From assembly GCA_024734495.1 (NCBI GenBank), contig JALMQS010000729.1, positions 1,116,001-1,180,000 of the forward strand: a DNA stretch of 64,000 bases, written 5' to 3'. Origin of the DNA: Forficula auricularia. Taxonomy: Eukaryota; Arthropoda; Insecta; Dermaptera; Forficulidae. The notes beneath the pieces were generated by a model that searched no databases, was not told where the DNA came from, and worked only from the letters and a program-made list of their open reading frames with translations. Shown one piece after another: positions 1 through 10,989 of this stretch (its first letter is position 1; every line of letters starts with the position of its first letter). The translations under genes were made by a program, and so were the position numbers.

Positions 1-866
1 AAACTAATATTAATAAAATAATACAAATATTTGACCGGCTCCGATCCCTACACTAATTTACACACACTTCCACACACACAGGAACACTCAATGGCCAAAA
101 TCGTCTATAGTTACCGAAGGCCTTTAAAAAAAAATAATGTCCCCCTGATTTATATCTTTATTTTTTTCATTCTTTCTCCGAAAATTTGCTTTTAAAAAAA
201 TCTGTATTTTGCCCAAAAAATCCTTCAAATATGCAATTTTATGCAATATTCTTCAAATATGAAATTTTATGCAATATTACTCAAATATGCAAAAATATGA
301 AGTATAAAATTTAACCCTCAGAATCCTAGATGCATGATTCGGATAGATAATTGATCCCCTGGGTCAAATGTGGCGACAAACAAAATATGTAATTGCATAG
401 GAATCCGATCTCTAATTAGATATATGGCAAGGGTTTAAAGTGAGGAACACTCACCAAGCAAGGTTACGGCATTCGCAAGTATGAGACGTAAGTATATTGA
501 TTCAAACGAGAATTCAGATGAATCTATTATATATAAGTAGAAGCGAATATAGAACCTTGCTTGTTGGGTGTTCCTCAGTACGCCCAAGCTATTCACTGTA
601 TTTTTGTAATACCTGCCGAGAAATAAAAACATTTGAGAGAGAAAATAACACACAATCCTATTTATTTTTAACATAGATAATGTTAAAGAGTATAATTATA
701 CTAATAAATAAAATAATGGGGCACTCTAATATATAGGAAATAATAACAAATGGCGACGGGTTACATGGATTGAAGTTGTTTACAAGAATCTAACATATAT
801 CGATCATATATGAGTTTTTAGTTAGATTTTCACTACACACCTATCGTCATTTTTTGGAATATATAA
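1..866. other. AT-rich DNA without a recognisable gene
   Basis: I see no coding signal. A short tandem repeat of about 32 bp (roughly 2.5 copies, built on TCAAATATGCAATTTTATG) lies at 222-297. The open frames here are short and AT-driven. Confidence 0.6.
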
Positions 867-1072
867 TATAAATTAATAAAGTAAAGGGTGTGTAGTTTCA
901 CAGTGAATGAAATAAAACTCAAAGAGGTTTATACAAACTCAATATATTTCGGATTATTAGTCCATCATCAGGAGTTTACAGGTTTTAAGTTTTATTTCAT
1001 TCACTGTGAAACTACACACCCTTTACTTTATTAATTTATATCATGTTTCACCTAAAACCTACACCACTTTCT
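867..1072. mobile_element. Hammerhead-bearing palindromic element, family B
   Basis: Arms of about 50 bp at 872-921 and 981-1037 are inverted copies (they share GTGTGTAGTTTCACAGTG and its complement). The loop holds a minus-strand hammerhead motif. Beyond the right arm is an unpaired tail containing TGTTTCACC and ACCTACACCACTTTC; related tails recur at 12424-12472 and 14134-14160. The flanks are so AT-rich that a target duplication cannot be fixed. Likely a non-autonomous retroelement-type insertion. Confidence 0.6.
935..977 (-). ncRNA. Hammerhead ribozyme-like motif 1
   Basis: Read on the minus strand: stem I AAACTC pairs with GAGTTT after the cleavage base (6 bp). The core is CTGATGA, then one extra T, stem II opening GGA and closing TCC, then GAA, self-complementary stem III ATATAT, and H17 = T. 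This is the copy whose stem I is clearest. The extra base between A9 and stem II departs from the textbook core. Confidence 0.6.
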
Positions 1073-1334
1073 CTAAGTAAAATATATATGATATACTGTT
1101 TTAGAATAAATTTCTAGGAAAGTGAAGGAATTTGTAAAGAAAAGTAAATAAATACCCGGTAAAATGTCTTTTGAAAATGGATTTTCAATATTTGTATCAC
1201 AAAAAAAATGTTAAAATATTGAAGAATAAACTCATTTATATTAAGTCTGATTGATTTTATGAGTAAAGCCAAAATGATTCATATTTTAAATATCATAACT
1301 ACATAATTTATTAATATTTTTGTTTAAATCTAAT

Positions 1335-2131
1335 TTTATTTAGAAAATAGCCCAAAATGATGATTATTTTTTCGGGAATCTTGAAATCAAGTTCCAGATT
1401 CAAAATTTAAAATTAGTACTTTGATTTTTCGAAACCTTCACATTAGATTTTCAGATTTCTTATTTTAGAGAAAAAAAAATTATCAGCCCGAATTGTTCTG
1501 TGTTTTCCAGTATCTACATATAAATTTAAATATTTTGAGGATTTTTTTAATTTATATTGGGCCACGGATTGGACAGACCTGGTTTAAATCGAATGGGATT
1601 AAAGAAGGATAATGAAGAATGATAATTTATTTTTTAAAACGGTCACCGATATAATAATCCCTGACTATCCATTATCTATTGACATGAATGAACATACAAG
1701 TCCTGACAAGTTTTATTCCAAGAGAGAAATTATCAATTAATTGTGATTGTTCTAGAAAACCCCAATTCTTTTCTCCTTGTACTAGAATGATAACTATATA
1801 GAGCTGATTAGTGTCATAACATGTAAATTAATGAAATAATAAATATTTTCGAAAATGAAAATATGAGAAGAAGAAGAGTTTTTAAATATTCGAAACTTTA
1901 TTATTTTTTTTTCTTATATAGTTGAGCTTATAATTTTGCTTCTAGTGAATTTTATTCTTGTAAAAAACTTCACGTATTGTACAAATGTACATTCATTTTT
2001 CGAAAAAGCGAATACATATATCTCTACTTATAAATCTGAGTGTTTTAAGGAAGTTTATGATTTTATGTTGGACCCACTCATTGCAGTGCTGGGCCGCATC
2101 CGGCCCGCGGGCCACGGGGTGGACAGCCCTG
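1335..2131 (-). mobile_element. Non-autonomous hAT-like element, truncated copy
   Basis: Homologous, in inverted orientation, to the better-bounded copy at 37277-38290. It shares the segment near 1600-1690 (GACTATCCATTATCTATTGA) and the block at 1360-1500. The right end reads GGACAGCCCTG, the complement of a CAGGGCTGTCC hAT-like terminus; a second internal terminus-like GGACAGACCTG lies near 1573-1583, mirroring the internal terminus of the other copy. The distal end is missing or diverged. No transposase is seen. Confidence 0.6.
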
Positions 2132-2139
2132 GTCTAATA

Positions 2140-3225
2140 GAAAACACGCTTGCAAATGCATAGGCTCGTAAAGAACAACTAGGTCGCCTAAATAAAATCC
2201 CCATTCGATGGCGCACGGGAATATTTTTTCATTGGCACTTTTGTTTGTCTCAAAATTTTCTTTAGGCACAATCATGTTAAAAAATGTTCTTGGTAAAGAG
2301 ATCCTTTTTATATATACTATAATTAGATATATTATGGAATATATTTTGGACATATATGATTAAATTGGATATACCATGTGTATTATTAAATAAAAATTTT
2401 GAAATGAAATACCAAATCAAGCCCCTTCTATTTTTGGGTTATGCAACCATATTAACAGCACTGGAAATCATATGACTACCCATAGGAAAGATGAAGTTTT
2501 CTCGCCCATAACTCCAGTGATAAATTCATTTATGTTTTGTAATATTTAACAGCCCCCCTCCCCCCACTCATATAAATAATATAAAATAAATATATTGGTT
2601 TAAATTTTGTTTTCTCTATCGCACGAAAAAATCAAGAATATTAGCAGTCTCATTATTGCAACAAATTATACTATTTAGCACATACCATATCTATATTGTA
2701 TCGAATTGTCATTAAAAGAGAAGCAAATGTTTTTTATATAAATACAATGATAATTACTTTCGTATTAGACAGTGATTTTACATGATTTTACAAGTGATTC
2801 ATCATTTTTTTTACATTTGATATTGTTTTTGTGTACATTAGCACATTGCTCTGTGGAAATCATTTATTTTGGAAAAATTGTTATTATCAATTTATATAAT
2901 AAGATTGTAGTTAATGTCTTAAGCTTTATCAACCTATTATTTTTAATATATGAGGCGTTCAATAGCAATAGGGTACCAATCCACAAATCAAATCTCATCT
3001 TCGTTGATAAACCTCTATTATCAAGTAGGTTTTAGGTTTTTGATAAAACTAAATAGACAAAGTGGTTCAAACTTAGTTTTTAAACGCCCTTCTAGATTAC
3101 AGCACAGGTACCACTTTTGCCTTGAACCTTTACCTCTATTTTACTGGATTTTTCATAAAAAAACCAAAAGTGGGATGGTCCAATCTGATTTTGAACGACT
3201 CATATATACTTAACATTTAGGGAAA
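2140..3225. other. AT-rich DNA, no supported gene
   Basis: Two overlapping open frames near 2772-3213 have low-complexity, AT-driven composition, no motif and no splice context that I recognise. Confidence 0.5.
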
Positions 3226-3233
3226 GCGATGTT

Positions 3234-3287
3234 GATTGAAAAGTTTTTGTTTTGCCGAGAGTAGCAGAGTTGTTTCTCTTTGTGAAA
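3234..3287 (+). mobile_element. Minimal family A remnant
   Basis: Carries the family A end (GAAAAGTTTTTGTTTTGCC, then GAGAGTAGCAGAG) and the TCTCTTTGTGAA end, with everything between removed. Imperfect direct repeats GCGATGTTG and GGGGTGTTG flank it. The split target, reading GGTGTTGGTTTATAGTGAAA, belongs to another repeat seen inverted at 12424-12472, so this is an insertion into an older repeat. Confidence 0.55.
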
Positions 3288-3321
3288 GGGGTGTTGGTTT
3301 ATAGTGAAACATATTAAACAC

Positions 3322-3890
3322 ATGAGTTTTTTGACGGGTTATAGTGGTGTTTCACAAAGAGGAAATAAAAATTAAAAAAATTAAAAAAAATTTTTAATTA
3401 TATTTTGGAGAATTTTTTATCAATCTCTATACATATTTCGGGTTACAAGCCCTTCTTCAGGAGGTTTAACAAAAGACAGGGAGATTTCTTAATTGGTTTC
3501 TTGAAAAATAGTGTCGAATTCTGTCGAGTGTAATTCCTGGGTCAAAGATTGATGCACATATTTCAGATGGAGAGCAATACATCTCGTCTGGAATACCACT
3601 ACTTCAAGTCGGCTTTGATCCAAGAAGTTTTGGCCTGGAAGATAGCTTTGTGGGCGTTTGGAGAGGTAGATTTAACTTTTATTTGAATGTATTTGGGGAA
3701 AAAAATGTCTTAATGCATCAGGAGAGAAACCATATATGACTGCTGAAACGTTCTTTTGTTAAAGCTTCTGAAGAAGGGCTCGTTACCCGAAATATGTATA
3801 GAGATAAATAAAAATCTCCAAAATATAATTTTTTTAATTTTTATTTCCTCTTTGTGAAGCAGCACTATAAGCCGTCAAAAAACTCCTGTG
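3322..3890. mobile_element. Hammerhead-bearing fold-back element, family C
   Basis: Inverted arms at about 3330-3472 and 3768-3890 share TTTTTTGACGG, CACAAAGAGGAAATAAAAATT and the region CATATTTCGGGTTAC. Each arm has a hammerhead-like core: minus strand 3424-3460 and plus strand 3768-3800, both CTGAAGA, extra A, GGG...CCC, GAA, then ATATGTAT. Read strictly, the base after ATAT is G, which would block cleavage; an 8-nt stem III with a central G-U pair would instead place A at H17. The 295-bp loop contains an exon-like segment. Confidence 0.55.
3567..3665 (+). other. Possible captured exon, 33 codons
   Basis: The 99-bp stretch is clearly less AT-rich than its surroundings. It is preceded by an acceptor-like CACATATTTCAG and followed by a donor-like GAG|GTAGAT. 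It is open and exactly 33 codons long from an ATG (begins MESNTSRLEYHYFKSA, ends LWAFGE), so it would be a phase 0-0 exon. A second frame is also open. I do not recognise the peptide. It sits in the loop of a hammerhead fold-back, so transduced host sequence or chance are both possible. Confidence 0.25.
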
Positions 3891-3894
3891 CCTC

Positions 3895-5040
3895 ATATAT
3901 ATATATATATAGGTGGCGAATTCAGTTAACCTAAAATAGGAGAGGCTACTTCATATTAATTTTAAGGAAAAAAAAATAATGATATAGAAGTAATATAAAT
4001 TACATATTTTATAAGGTTAAGCGTCTTGTTTCAAAAACATGGACTCGAATGAGACAACATAGCTTTATGAAACTTTTTTTTTAATAAATTATCTAAATTA
4101 AAGTAACCTTTAGACATTCTTAGGACATAACACGATTTTTTAGACTTAGAAAAATAACATTTTTTCATCAATTAAATAATGATACGTACAATCTAAAGAA
4201 TTATAGAAATATTTGATTAGTTTTGGAAAAACAAATAATTAATAGTAAGCAAATAATTCATTGAATTTGAATTGTTAAATTTTCTCTGCGGGTCAGCCAA
4301 CTTGTAATTAGAACATTAATTGAATTCAATTAATCAAATCACTAGCCTGCGGCTCTAAAATATTAATTGAATTTTTAATTACATCATATGTAATTTATAT
4401 TTACAGATCATGAAATGGAAAACACAATTGAATATAATTGAAAAAAAAAATATATTTATCTTGTATGATTTTATCTTTAAAATTTCTGATATTAATAAAA
4501 GAAAAATCTAAAATTCAAATAATTAGTTTTTAATCAATTTCACCTATAATCGACAGGATTCTCCTTAAAAATGATTAAAAAGAATAATTAAAACAATCTG
4601 CCTGCTTACGAAAATTTATGATCAAAAATAAATAATCCAAAATTATATTTATCTGTAAGTATCAGAATTGTTCAAATGAATAAGTAAATATTATTAATAT
4701 TACTATTTCTGCTTTAATACAAATATTTGTAGTTATTCTAAGGCCCGATAATTATCTTTTCAGTCTATACAAATATTTCTCATATGGATATTGATTAATA
4801 TAGAATTTACTTCTATCTGGAAGTTAGTTGACTCATTTAATTTTCTTGAAAGAAGTTAATTCTATTCCGACAAAAATTCTATCAAATTTTAATTCGAAAG
4901 ATATTTAAATTAGACTAGTAGCAAATAATAAAAATCTTTTTATCATATAACTGTGACAAATGTTTGTTTTAAGGCACGCACGTGAAAGTATGTACCTAGA
5001 ACAAAGGCAGAGATTTCTGGAAATCATTTAACGGATGTTG
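3895..5040. other. AT-rich DNA, no feature seen
   Basis: Starts with a short (AT)n run near 3896-3912. I see no coding signal or structured repeat. Confidence 0.5.
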
Positions 5041-5055
5041 AACTTATATTTTATC

Positions 5056-5185
5056 AAATTAAAAGTTTCTTTTTGCCGAGAGTAGCAGAATTTTTATAAA
5101 CAATAAAATAGTGTGTCTTCTGCTCGAAAAATTAAAAAATATATTTTTCCAGCAGGTGACACACTCTTGTATAGTCTCCTTTAAT
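5056..5185 (+). mobile_element. Family A element, short copy without hammerhead
   Basis: 130 bp between exact 12-bp direct repeats TTATATTTTATC (5044-5055 and 5186-5197). It begins with the family A end (TTTTTGCCGAGAGTAGCAGA), then inverted arms built on GTGTGTCTTCTGCT and its complement close to each other. The central part that in other copies carries the ribozyme-like core is absent. The clean target duplication shows that even the short form is an inserted unit. Confidence 0.7.
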
Positions 5186-5199
5186 TTATATTTTATCGA

Positions 5200-6960
5200 A
5201 TTTATTTCATTATTTTTTTCTTTAAGAACAGCAAGTACGTTAGTTAAAGAATTCAATCTGAAAAAACTATTTTATCTAAATTCATGAATGTTTGTTTTTA
5301 TTGTAAATTTCCTAACAATGCTCACACGTAAAGTTTTATTGTAGAATTCTTATTACATAGAAGCAAATATGTACAATATTAAATTAGATGATAAATATGT
5401 TATATTATTTTCATAAACTGTGGTAAGAAAGGTATGTTTTTAATGCCGTTTACTATTATTTTATTATTCTTTGATATCATTTTTTGTTTGAGTGAAGAAT
5501 TAAGTTGTTGTCGCACTGCAGGGTTAAATAAATATTTTTCAAACTGACGAAAAGTTTGACTTTTCGATCGGGAATGAGAGAAAAATATTTAAAATAAGCA
5601 GAATATAAAATCCCCAATTTATTCCTTATAAACAATATTAATTGTGAAGAGAAATATTCGGATAAAATCGCGCCTATTGAAATTTACTTGATAAAAAATT
5701 TAAATTTTAGTTTAATATATATATACTTTTAACCCAGATAGCACAATCGATCTAGAAGATGTCTTATCTAGTTTTTATTGTTTATAAGATGTATTTAAGA
5801 TGTCTATAAGATATCGTAGTTTCTAGAAAAGATCTTTTAGAACGAGGCATTTTATTTGTAGCGAAAATTATTAGAAACAAAAATAAAAATAAACTACACT
5901 GAATATCTTGACAAGTATTGGAAAATGAAGGGTTTTTTAAGGGGGGAGGGGGAGGAATTTCGATACATGAAAATAATATTGGGGGTTATAATTTTTTTTT
6001 AAGATTCAAATTAATAGTTTCTCGTTGGTATTTTTAAAAATATTTTCAGATAAAATAATGTAGTATGAGAGAAAGAAGGGGTTGACGATATTGGACAACT
6101 TGTTAATCACAATGATTATTGCAAACCAGATTTTCAATGTTTTTATAAGATTTAGATTTCCAAATAATTGAACTAAACTGTTGATACAGTCACAGCAGCC
6201 ATTTGTAAAATAATTCCATATCTGTAATTATTAAAATAGGAGACGGATTGTTGATATTTTCTTACGCTATTCAAAATAGATAACTATTCTGATTTCAAAA
6301 ATTTGAATAGATATATTTTTTACATAAGAGAAAATTGTAATATTTATTAATAACTTAAAGATAATGTTGGAAGAAATTATATTTTAAAATATTCTTAATG
6401 TTTTCTTGATGTTTTATAATGTTGATATTTTTTTCCTCTCGAATATATATTTCACCATATACTTAAACAAAATAAAAATTCTTAAAAAATATTTTTGAAA
6501 AATTAAGTAAAAATTTTATATTTTACAGATTACTAAATAAATTTAAGAAAAATATACTGCTAATAAATTAAATTTTAATAAAATATATAGCTAAATATTT
6601 TTACGAAGACAAAAATATATAATTATATGATGAGAAGTATAATAAAGTTTATTTCTAAATATAAAATCTAAATTTGTAATCGTAAGTACTTTAATTGTTT
6701 AGTAATCAAAGAAATAGCCGATTGTTGATTTCCACTATTTCTAATTTCGAAAACAACAAATATTGTTTAAAAACATACAATTGTAAACAAATTTATAATG
6801 TGCCTTTCTTAAGTATAGATGAATTGCACTAGTCGCGGTTTCTGTTCAATTTCTTTGTTCGAGATTAAAACAGTGAAGTTGAAGGGTTTCCCTCGCAATC
6901 AATTAATATTCGAGTGTTAATGTATCGAATAGGATCAATAGTCTAATTCAATATTCTCGA
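5200..6960. other. AT-rich DNA, no gene seen
   Basis: No open frame with protein-like composition. A short G-rich run (GGGGGGAGGGGGAGG) occurs near 5941-5955; otherwise unremarkable. Confidence 0.5.
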
Positions 6961-7017
6961 TGGTCATGCAATATTAATTGAAAATGCGTTGTGTTATCGT
7001 GTAGGTAAGAAAGACTC

Positions 7018-7345
7018 ACGTCGGCTAGAGTTGCTCCGTCGGGGTCGACGGCGGCGGCGGCTGCGGCGCTGAAGAAAAGGGCCAGTCCGCCAGCAAACTC
7101 ACATGCTGGCCCCTGGGTTGGTTTCCAATCCGTGGTCGGGGGTTCGCGTTTGTCGCTTCACCTGAGCAAAGGCAAGTTCTGATGAGCCGGTTCGCGAGTA
7201 GCGGCCGGGCAGCCAGCCGCGAGCCACACTGTCCGGGGTTCTGGCTGGTTCGCAGCCGCCGCCACCATCATCGGCCACGCTTGCTGCGCATGCGCGTCGC
7301 CCTTGCACCCCACGTGACGTCACCAACCCCCATGGCCCGGGCAGC
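7018..7345 (-). promoter_or_regulatory. CpG-rich block, candidate promoter and first exon
   Basis: A sharp jump in GC and CpG in an otherwise AT-rich window. It contains the palindrome TGCGCATGCGC (7285-7295, the NRF-1 consensus), CACGTG (7311-7316) and GTGACGTCAC (7314-7323, a CRE-type site). Reading leftwards, an open frame with an alanine run (SAAAAAAVDPDGATLAD) ends at a donor-like GAC|GTGAGT (7020/7019), consistent with a first exon on the minus strand, but an in-frame ATG is not seen: the nearest ATG is followed directly by TGA. Gene identity unknown. A GC-rich repeat is the alternative. Confidence 0.4.
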
Positions 7346-7349
7346 CGGC

Positions 7350-7625
7350 CACAAAAATGAAAGAAACTTTTTAAGAATGCAAGGCGAAACCCCGGACCAC
7401 CCTCTACACCACTTTCGCTAGCCCTCACACCCCCACTTCTTATATACAAAATATTAATAAGATCTTCCGGCCACAAAGAACAATCACGACTGGCTTCGCT
7501 TTCCATTTCAAAGAGCATTTTCTCTTTCTCTTCGCGCCATCCCCTGTCTTCTTTTTTTGTTATCAATTTCAAATAATAAATTGATTCAATCTAGTTAGCA
7601 ATTATTATTATTTAATATTAAAGAT
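7350..7625 (+). repeat. Dispersed 270-bp repeat T, copy 1
   Basis: Shares with 9520-9790 and 10645-10925 a core AAAGAACAATCACGAC, then GCTTTCCATTT, a pyrimidine-rich stretch and an AT tail TAGNAAT...TTTAATATT. This copy directly abuts the CpG-rich block. Confidence 0.65.
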
Positions 7626-7812
7626 TCTTGTGGATGTGAGTTCAATAGTAATAAAAGAAATGATATGATTTGAAAAATAGCATCATTTTGGTTAAAAAAA
7701 AATTATAAATTATAATTGAATGTAATGGAAGGCAGACCAGGGGTAGCGAGGAAAAAAATTAACACATCAAATAAGGTTTAATTTATTGGAGTCCTTCCTC
7801 CTTTTTCAAACC

Positions 7813-7845
7813 GACGTTTCGGAGGATTCTTCCTTCCTTCTTCAG
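7813..7845 (-). ncRNA. Hammerhead ribozyme-like motif 2 (family D, left arm)
   Basis: Minus strand: CTGAAGA, extra A, stem II GGA...TCC, GAA, stem III ACGT, H17 = C, then GGTTT, which can pair with AAACC upstream (one bulged T) as stem I. Confidence 0.55.
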
Positions 7846-8111
7846 AGGTTTACAAGGGTCAATGAAGTGAAACAAATGAAGTGCCTCCTTCCTCTCTCCA
7901 CAACAGTGTTCAAAACCTTCTTCTTCTTTGAACAAAAGCATAGAAAAAACAATTTTTTTCCTACTTTTCTTAATTAGATGGGGGGAGGGAAGGAGGAAAA
8001 AAATTGTTTTTCTATGCTTTCTGCTAAGGAAAGAAAAGGAAGTTTCAAACACTGCTGTGGAGAGAGAAGGAGAGCATTTATTTGTTTCCTTCATTGACTC
8101 CCTTGAAAACC

Positions 8112-8150
8112 CTGAGGAAGAAGAAGAGGCGGGGAATCCTCCGAAACGTC
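8112..8150 (+). ncRNA. Hammerhead ribozyme-like motif 3 (family D, right arm)
   Basis: Plus strand: CTGAGGA, extra A, a long imperfect stem II closing on CCTCC, GAA, ACGT, H17 = C. It is the mirror partner of the left-arm motif, with N7 changed from A to G. Confidence 0.5.
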
Positions 8151-8319
8151 GTTTTGAAAGGAAGGGAGGAAGGAATCCAATAAATACACCTTAATTGATA
8201 TGTGTTAATTTTTTCTTTCCTCACTGCCCCTGAGCTACTTCCATTACATTCAATTAAATGTTCTACCAGTCCGTCTCTCTCCAGAGAAAATTTCGTTGCA
8301 AAAAAATTATAAATTATCA

Positions 8320-9515
8320 TTAAGACAGGAGGCCCCCAGAGGGAAGAGAGATATACTCGATAATGTTTTGAGGGGTTTGAAAGTTGTTGCATTTTAGATT
8401 TAAATGCTAAAAATCAAAGCGGCCAAGTCTTAAAACATCAACAAAAGGTAATAAAAAGCTCTTCTAATTCTTAACTGAATAAAAAAGGGGGGGTTATTTT
8501 TCATGAAATTGGGGGAGGGGATCATGAAGCTAGGAGGGATGGTCACCCCTGATTACAGGGAAAGATTTTAAAACTCAAAAAATTTTAAATCTTAATATTT
8601 AATAAACCGAAAGAATTAAGTATTTTTTTGGAAAATTAGATGGTAATTTTTTTCAAAAATCAACTAGATGGCTGATATCAAAATAGTATATTATTAAGAA
8701 AGAAATAATTTTACCTAGTTTTTTACATCAAGTGTATTGGACAAATTTTTAGTTATCAACTTGAATCTAAATAACATTTTCAAAAAAAGAAGCAAAAAAA
8801 AAAACATTGAAGTAAAAAATTTCATTATTTGTTAGTTTATTAGTGTGTATGTTAGTGTATAAATAATTAAGATCTGGATGAGTGAAATTTAAAATATTTT
8901 TTATTTCAAAAACTATTCATTTTATGTATAAGGGAATATTTAATAAACTACTATTGGATTTTTATGTAGAATTCAAAAATACTAAAAATGTATGCCATGT
9001 TCTATTTGAAAAAATTGAGTATTAACATCTTTTTGATTTTCAGAAATAAAGGATTATTATGGTCATCCTGGATATAAAATTTGTATTTTTATGATTTACT
9101 AAGATTATTTAATGCCTAATTAAGAGTTCTGATTGATCAAATTACTTATACAAACAATAGTTTAATTATTATTAATTTTTAAACATGAACGCTAAATTGG
9201 TAGATTTTACTAATTATCTAAAATAACACAGAAATGATAAATTTTAGACATCAAGTGCATTATACAAAATCATCTTAGTTTTTAACACTTAATCTAATGA
9301 TATAAAAATATTTGGGGAGTTCTATAGAAAAATAAGAAAGTTGATTGCGATTGTGGCAATGCAGAAAGTGTCCCAAAGTGGTTAATAATTTAAAATAAAA
9401 GAGCATATTCCAAAACATAAATATGTCATAGTTCAAAATTTTCTCTCAACTCCTTCCATGAAAACTTTTAATGAACGAGTTCTGTGGAACACCCTGTATA
9501 TTAGTTCAGATGACA
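8320..9515. other. AT-rich DNA, no gene seen
   Basis: A short G-rich patch lies near 8486-8560. No coding signal. Confidence 0.45.
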
Positions 9516-9519
9516 GATT

Positions 9520-9790
9520 AAAAAAATTATTAAGAGTTTTTTAAGAAGATAAGACAAAACTCTGACCACCCTCTCCGCATTTTTCCCTAGCTCCATCCCT
9601 CCTAAAAAATATTAATTAATAATTCTGGGCCCAAAGAACAATCACGACTCGTTTTGCTTTCCATTTGAAAGAGTCCTTTCTCTTTTCCTCGTGTCATTCC
9701 CTGTCTCCCTTTCGTTTCAAATATCAAATAATTAATTGATTCAATCAAGATAGCAATTTATTATTAATATTTAATTTTTAAATTGAATTG
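9520..9790 (+). repeat. Dispersed 270-bp repeat T, copy 2
   Basis: Same order of blocks as copy 1 (AAAGAACAATCACGACTC, GCTTTCCATTTGAAAGAG, TTGATTCAATCA, TTTAATTTTT), diverged throughout. No CpG-rich neighbour here. Confidence 0.65.
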
Positions 9791-9904
9791 GAAAAGTAAT
9801 AAATAAAATAGATAAGAGATATAAAGATTTGTCTCAGCTCAAATAACTATTTGGCGAGGCCAAAGCGATTTCTCTATCACTATAAGGAGTGCTCAAAATT
9901 AAAA

Positions 9905-10225
9905 AAAAAATTGGATAAGTCATTTTCAAGAAATTTAGAAAAAACTACAAAAGTACTAAAATAAAGTACTAATGTTTGTAGGACCGATATGTACCAAAAA
10001 CTAATCAGCGCTTCATTTTGTTAAAATAATGGTAGGTTTTCAATTTCATTTCAATCGGTGCAACGGTGTGGAAAAAATCGTAGACGAAAAAAGATAACAT
10101 ATATACATACATACATCCGCAGGCACTTCCTGAAAAAATGACACTTTTTGGCCTCTCTACGAGACCCCAGGTAATTTTTGGCAAAACCGTCACGTGCTAA
10201 AATTCAATCTAATTGAATACTACAA
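9905..10225 (-). repeat. Dispersed repeat R1, copy 1
   Basis: Inverted copy of 21237-21560. Shared blocks include CCACACCGTTG, GATTGAAATGAAATTGAAAA, AAAATGAAGCGCTGATTAG, GGTACATATCGG and the AGCACGTGACGG end. Non-coding. No terminal inverted repeats are visible, so the class is unknown. Confidence 0.65.
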
Positions 10226-10644
10226 AGTAGTCGAAGTCTTTTTTGCTTCCCATTGGATAAAGTAAAAAAATATATTTTAAGATATATTAAGAAAACGGAT
10301 TAAAAAATATGTTCCCAAAGATGTTTCACGCAATGTTAATTTTCTCGGCCAATTAGCATCCCCTTTTAGCAGTGTAACTTTATAATTTTATGTTATGTAA
10401 CTGTTATGATTTGTTGCTGTTTTATAATGCTCCACAATTAATAATAACTCGTATAAAACAGCAACAAATCTAGCTGTTGTATTACTTAAAATAAAAATAA
10501 TAAGACATTTTTGCTAGTAGTGTGGGCTCCTACAAACTTGTAATTTAAATAACTTAAGAAGTAAATGAAGGTAAAGCTTAAAATGAGTATTTAAGATTAA
10601 AATTATTTTGCATACTATAAAATAATTTGTTTGGATTACAGATA

Positions 10645-10925
10645 AAGAAAATTACTAATAACTTTCTAAGAATGGAAGACGAAAATCCGGAAACTATCTC
10701 TACGCCACACTACTTTATCTGACACGCAATCCCCCTCCCCACCCCCTACAAAAATATTAATATGAACTTCTGGTCTCAAAGAACAATCACGACAAGTTTA
10801 GCTTTCCATTTAAAATCTTTCATTTGTACGATTCTCTGTTTCTCTTTCATTTTCAATATCAATTAATAAAATGATCCAATTTAGTTAGTAATCAGTAATA
10901 TTTAATTTTTATATTGATAAAATGA
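10645..10925 (+). repeat. Dispersed 270-bp repeat T, copy 3
   Basis: Third copy in the same orientation: CAAAGAACAATCACGACAAG, GCTTTCCATTTAAAAT, then the AT-rich tail. Spacing between copies is unequal (about 2.2 and 1.1 kb), so this is not a simple tandem array. Confidence 0.6.
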
Positions 10926-10989
10926 AACATAAGAATTTCTGCAATTCGAGGTATTTCGGATAGGCGAGTATCGAATTATTGGATTTTTA

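Larger units (their letters stand above)
7714..8299. mobile_element. Hammerhead-bearing palindrome, family D, complete
   Basis: 586 bp between identical 18-bp direct repeats AAAAAAATTATAAATTAT (7696-7713 and 8300-8317). It is nearly one continuous palindrome: the ends AATGTAATGGAAG and CTTCCATTACATT, the hammerhead-like cores, CCACAACAGTGTT against AACACTGCTGTGG, and AGCATAGAAAAA against its complement pair successively around a centre near 7980. The right end has an unpaired tail (8262-8299). Open frames on both strands are by-products of the symmetry. Family D fragments recur at 25607-25715, 28066-28170 and 56700-56820. Confidence 0.75.

Noticed and set aside
2772..3213. Two overlapping 87-codon frames
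   Set aside because: AT-driven composition with no protein-like pattern or neighbouring exon signals.
7783..8392. Several overlapping open frames of about 100 codons
   Set aside because: They arise from the symmetric family D palindrome; sense and antisense frames mirror each other.
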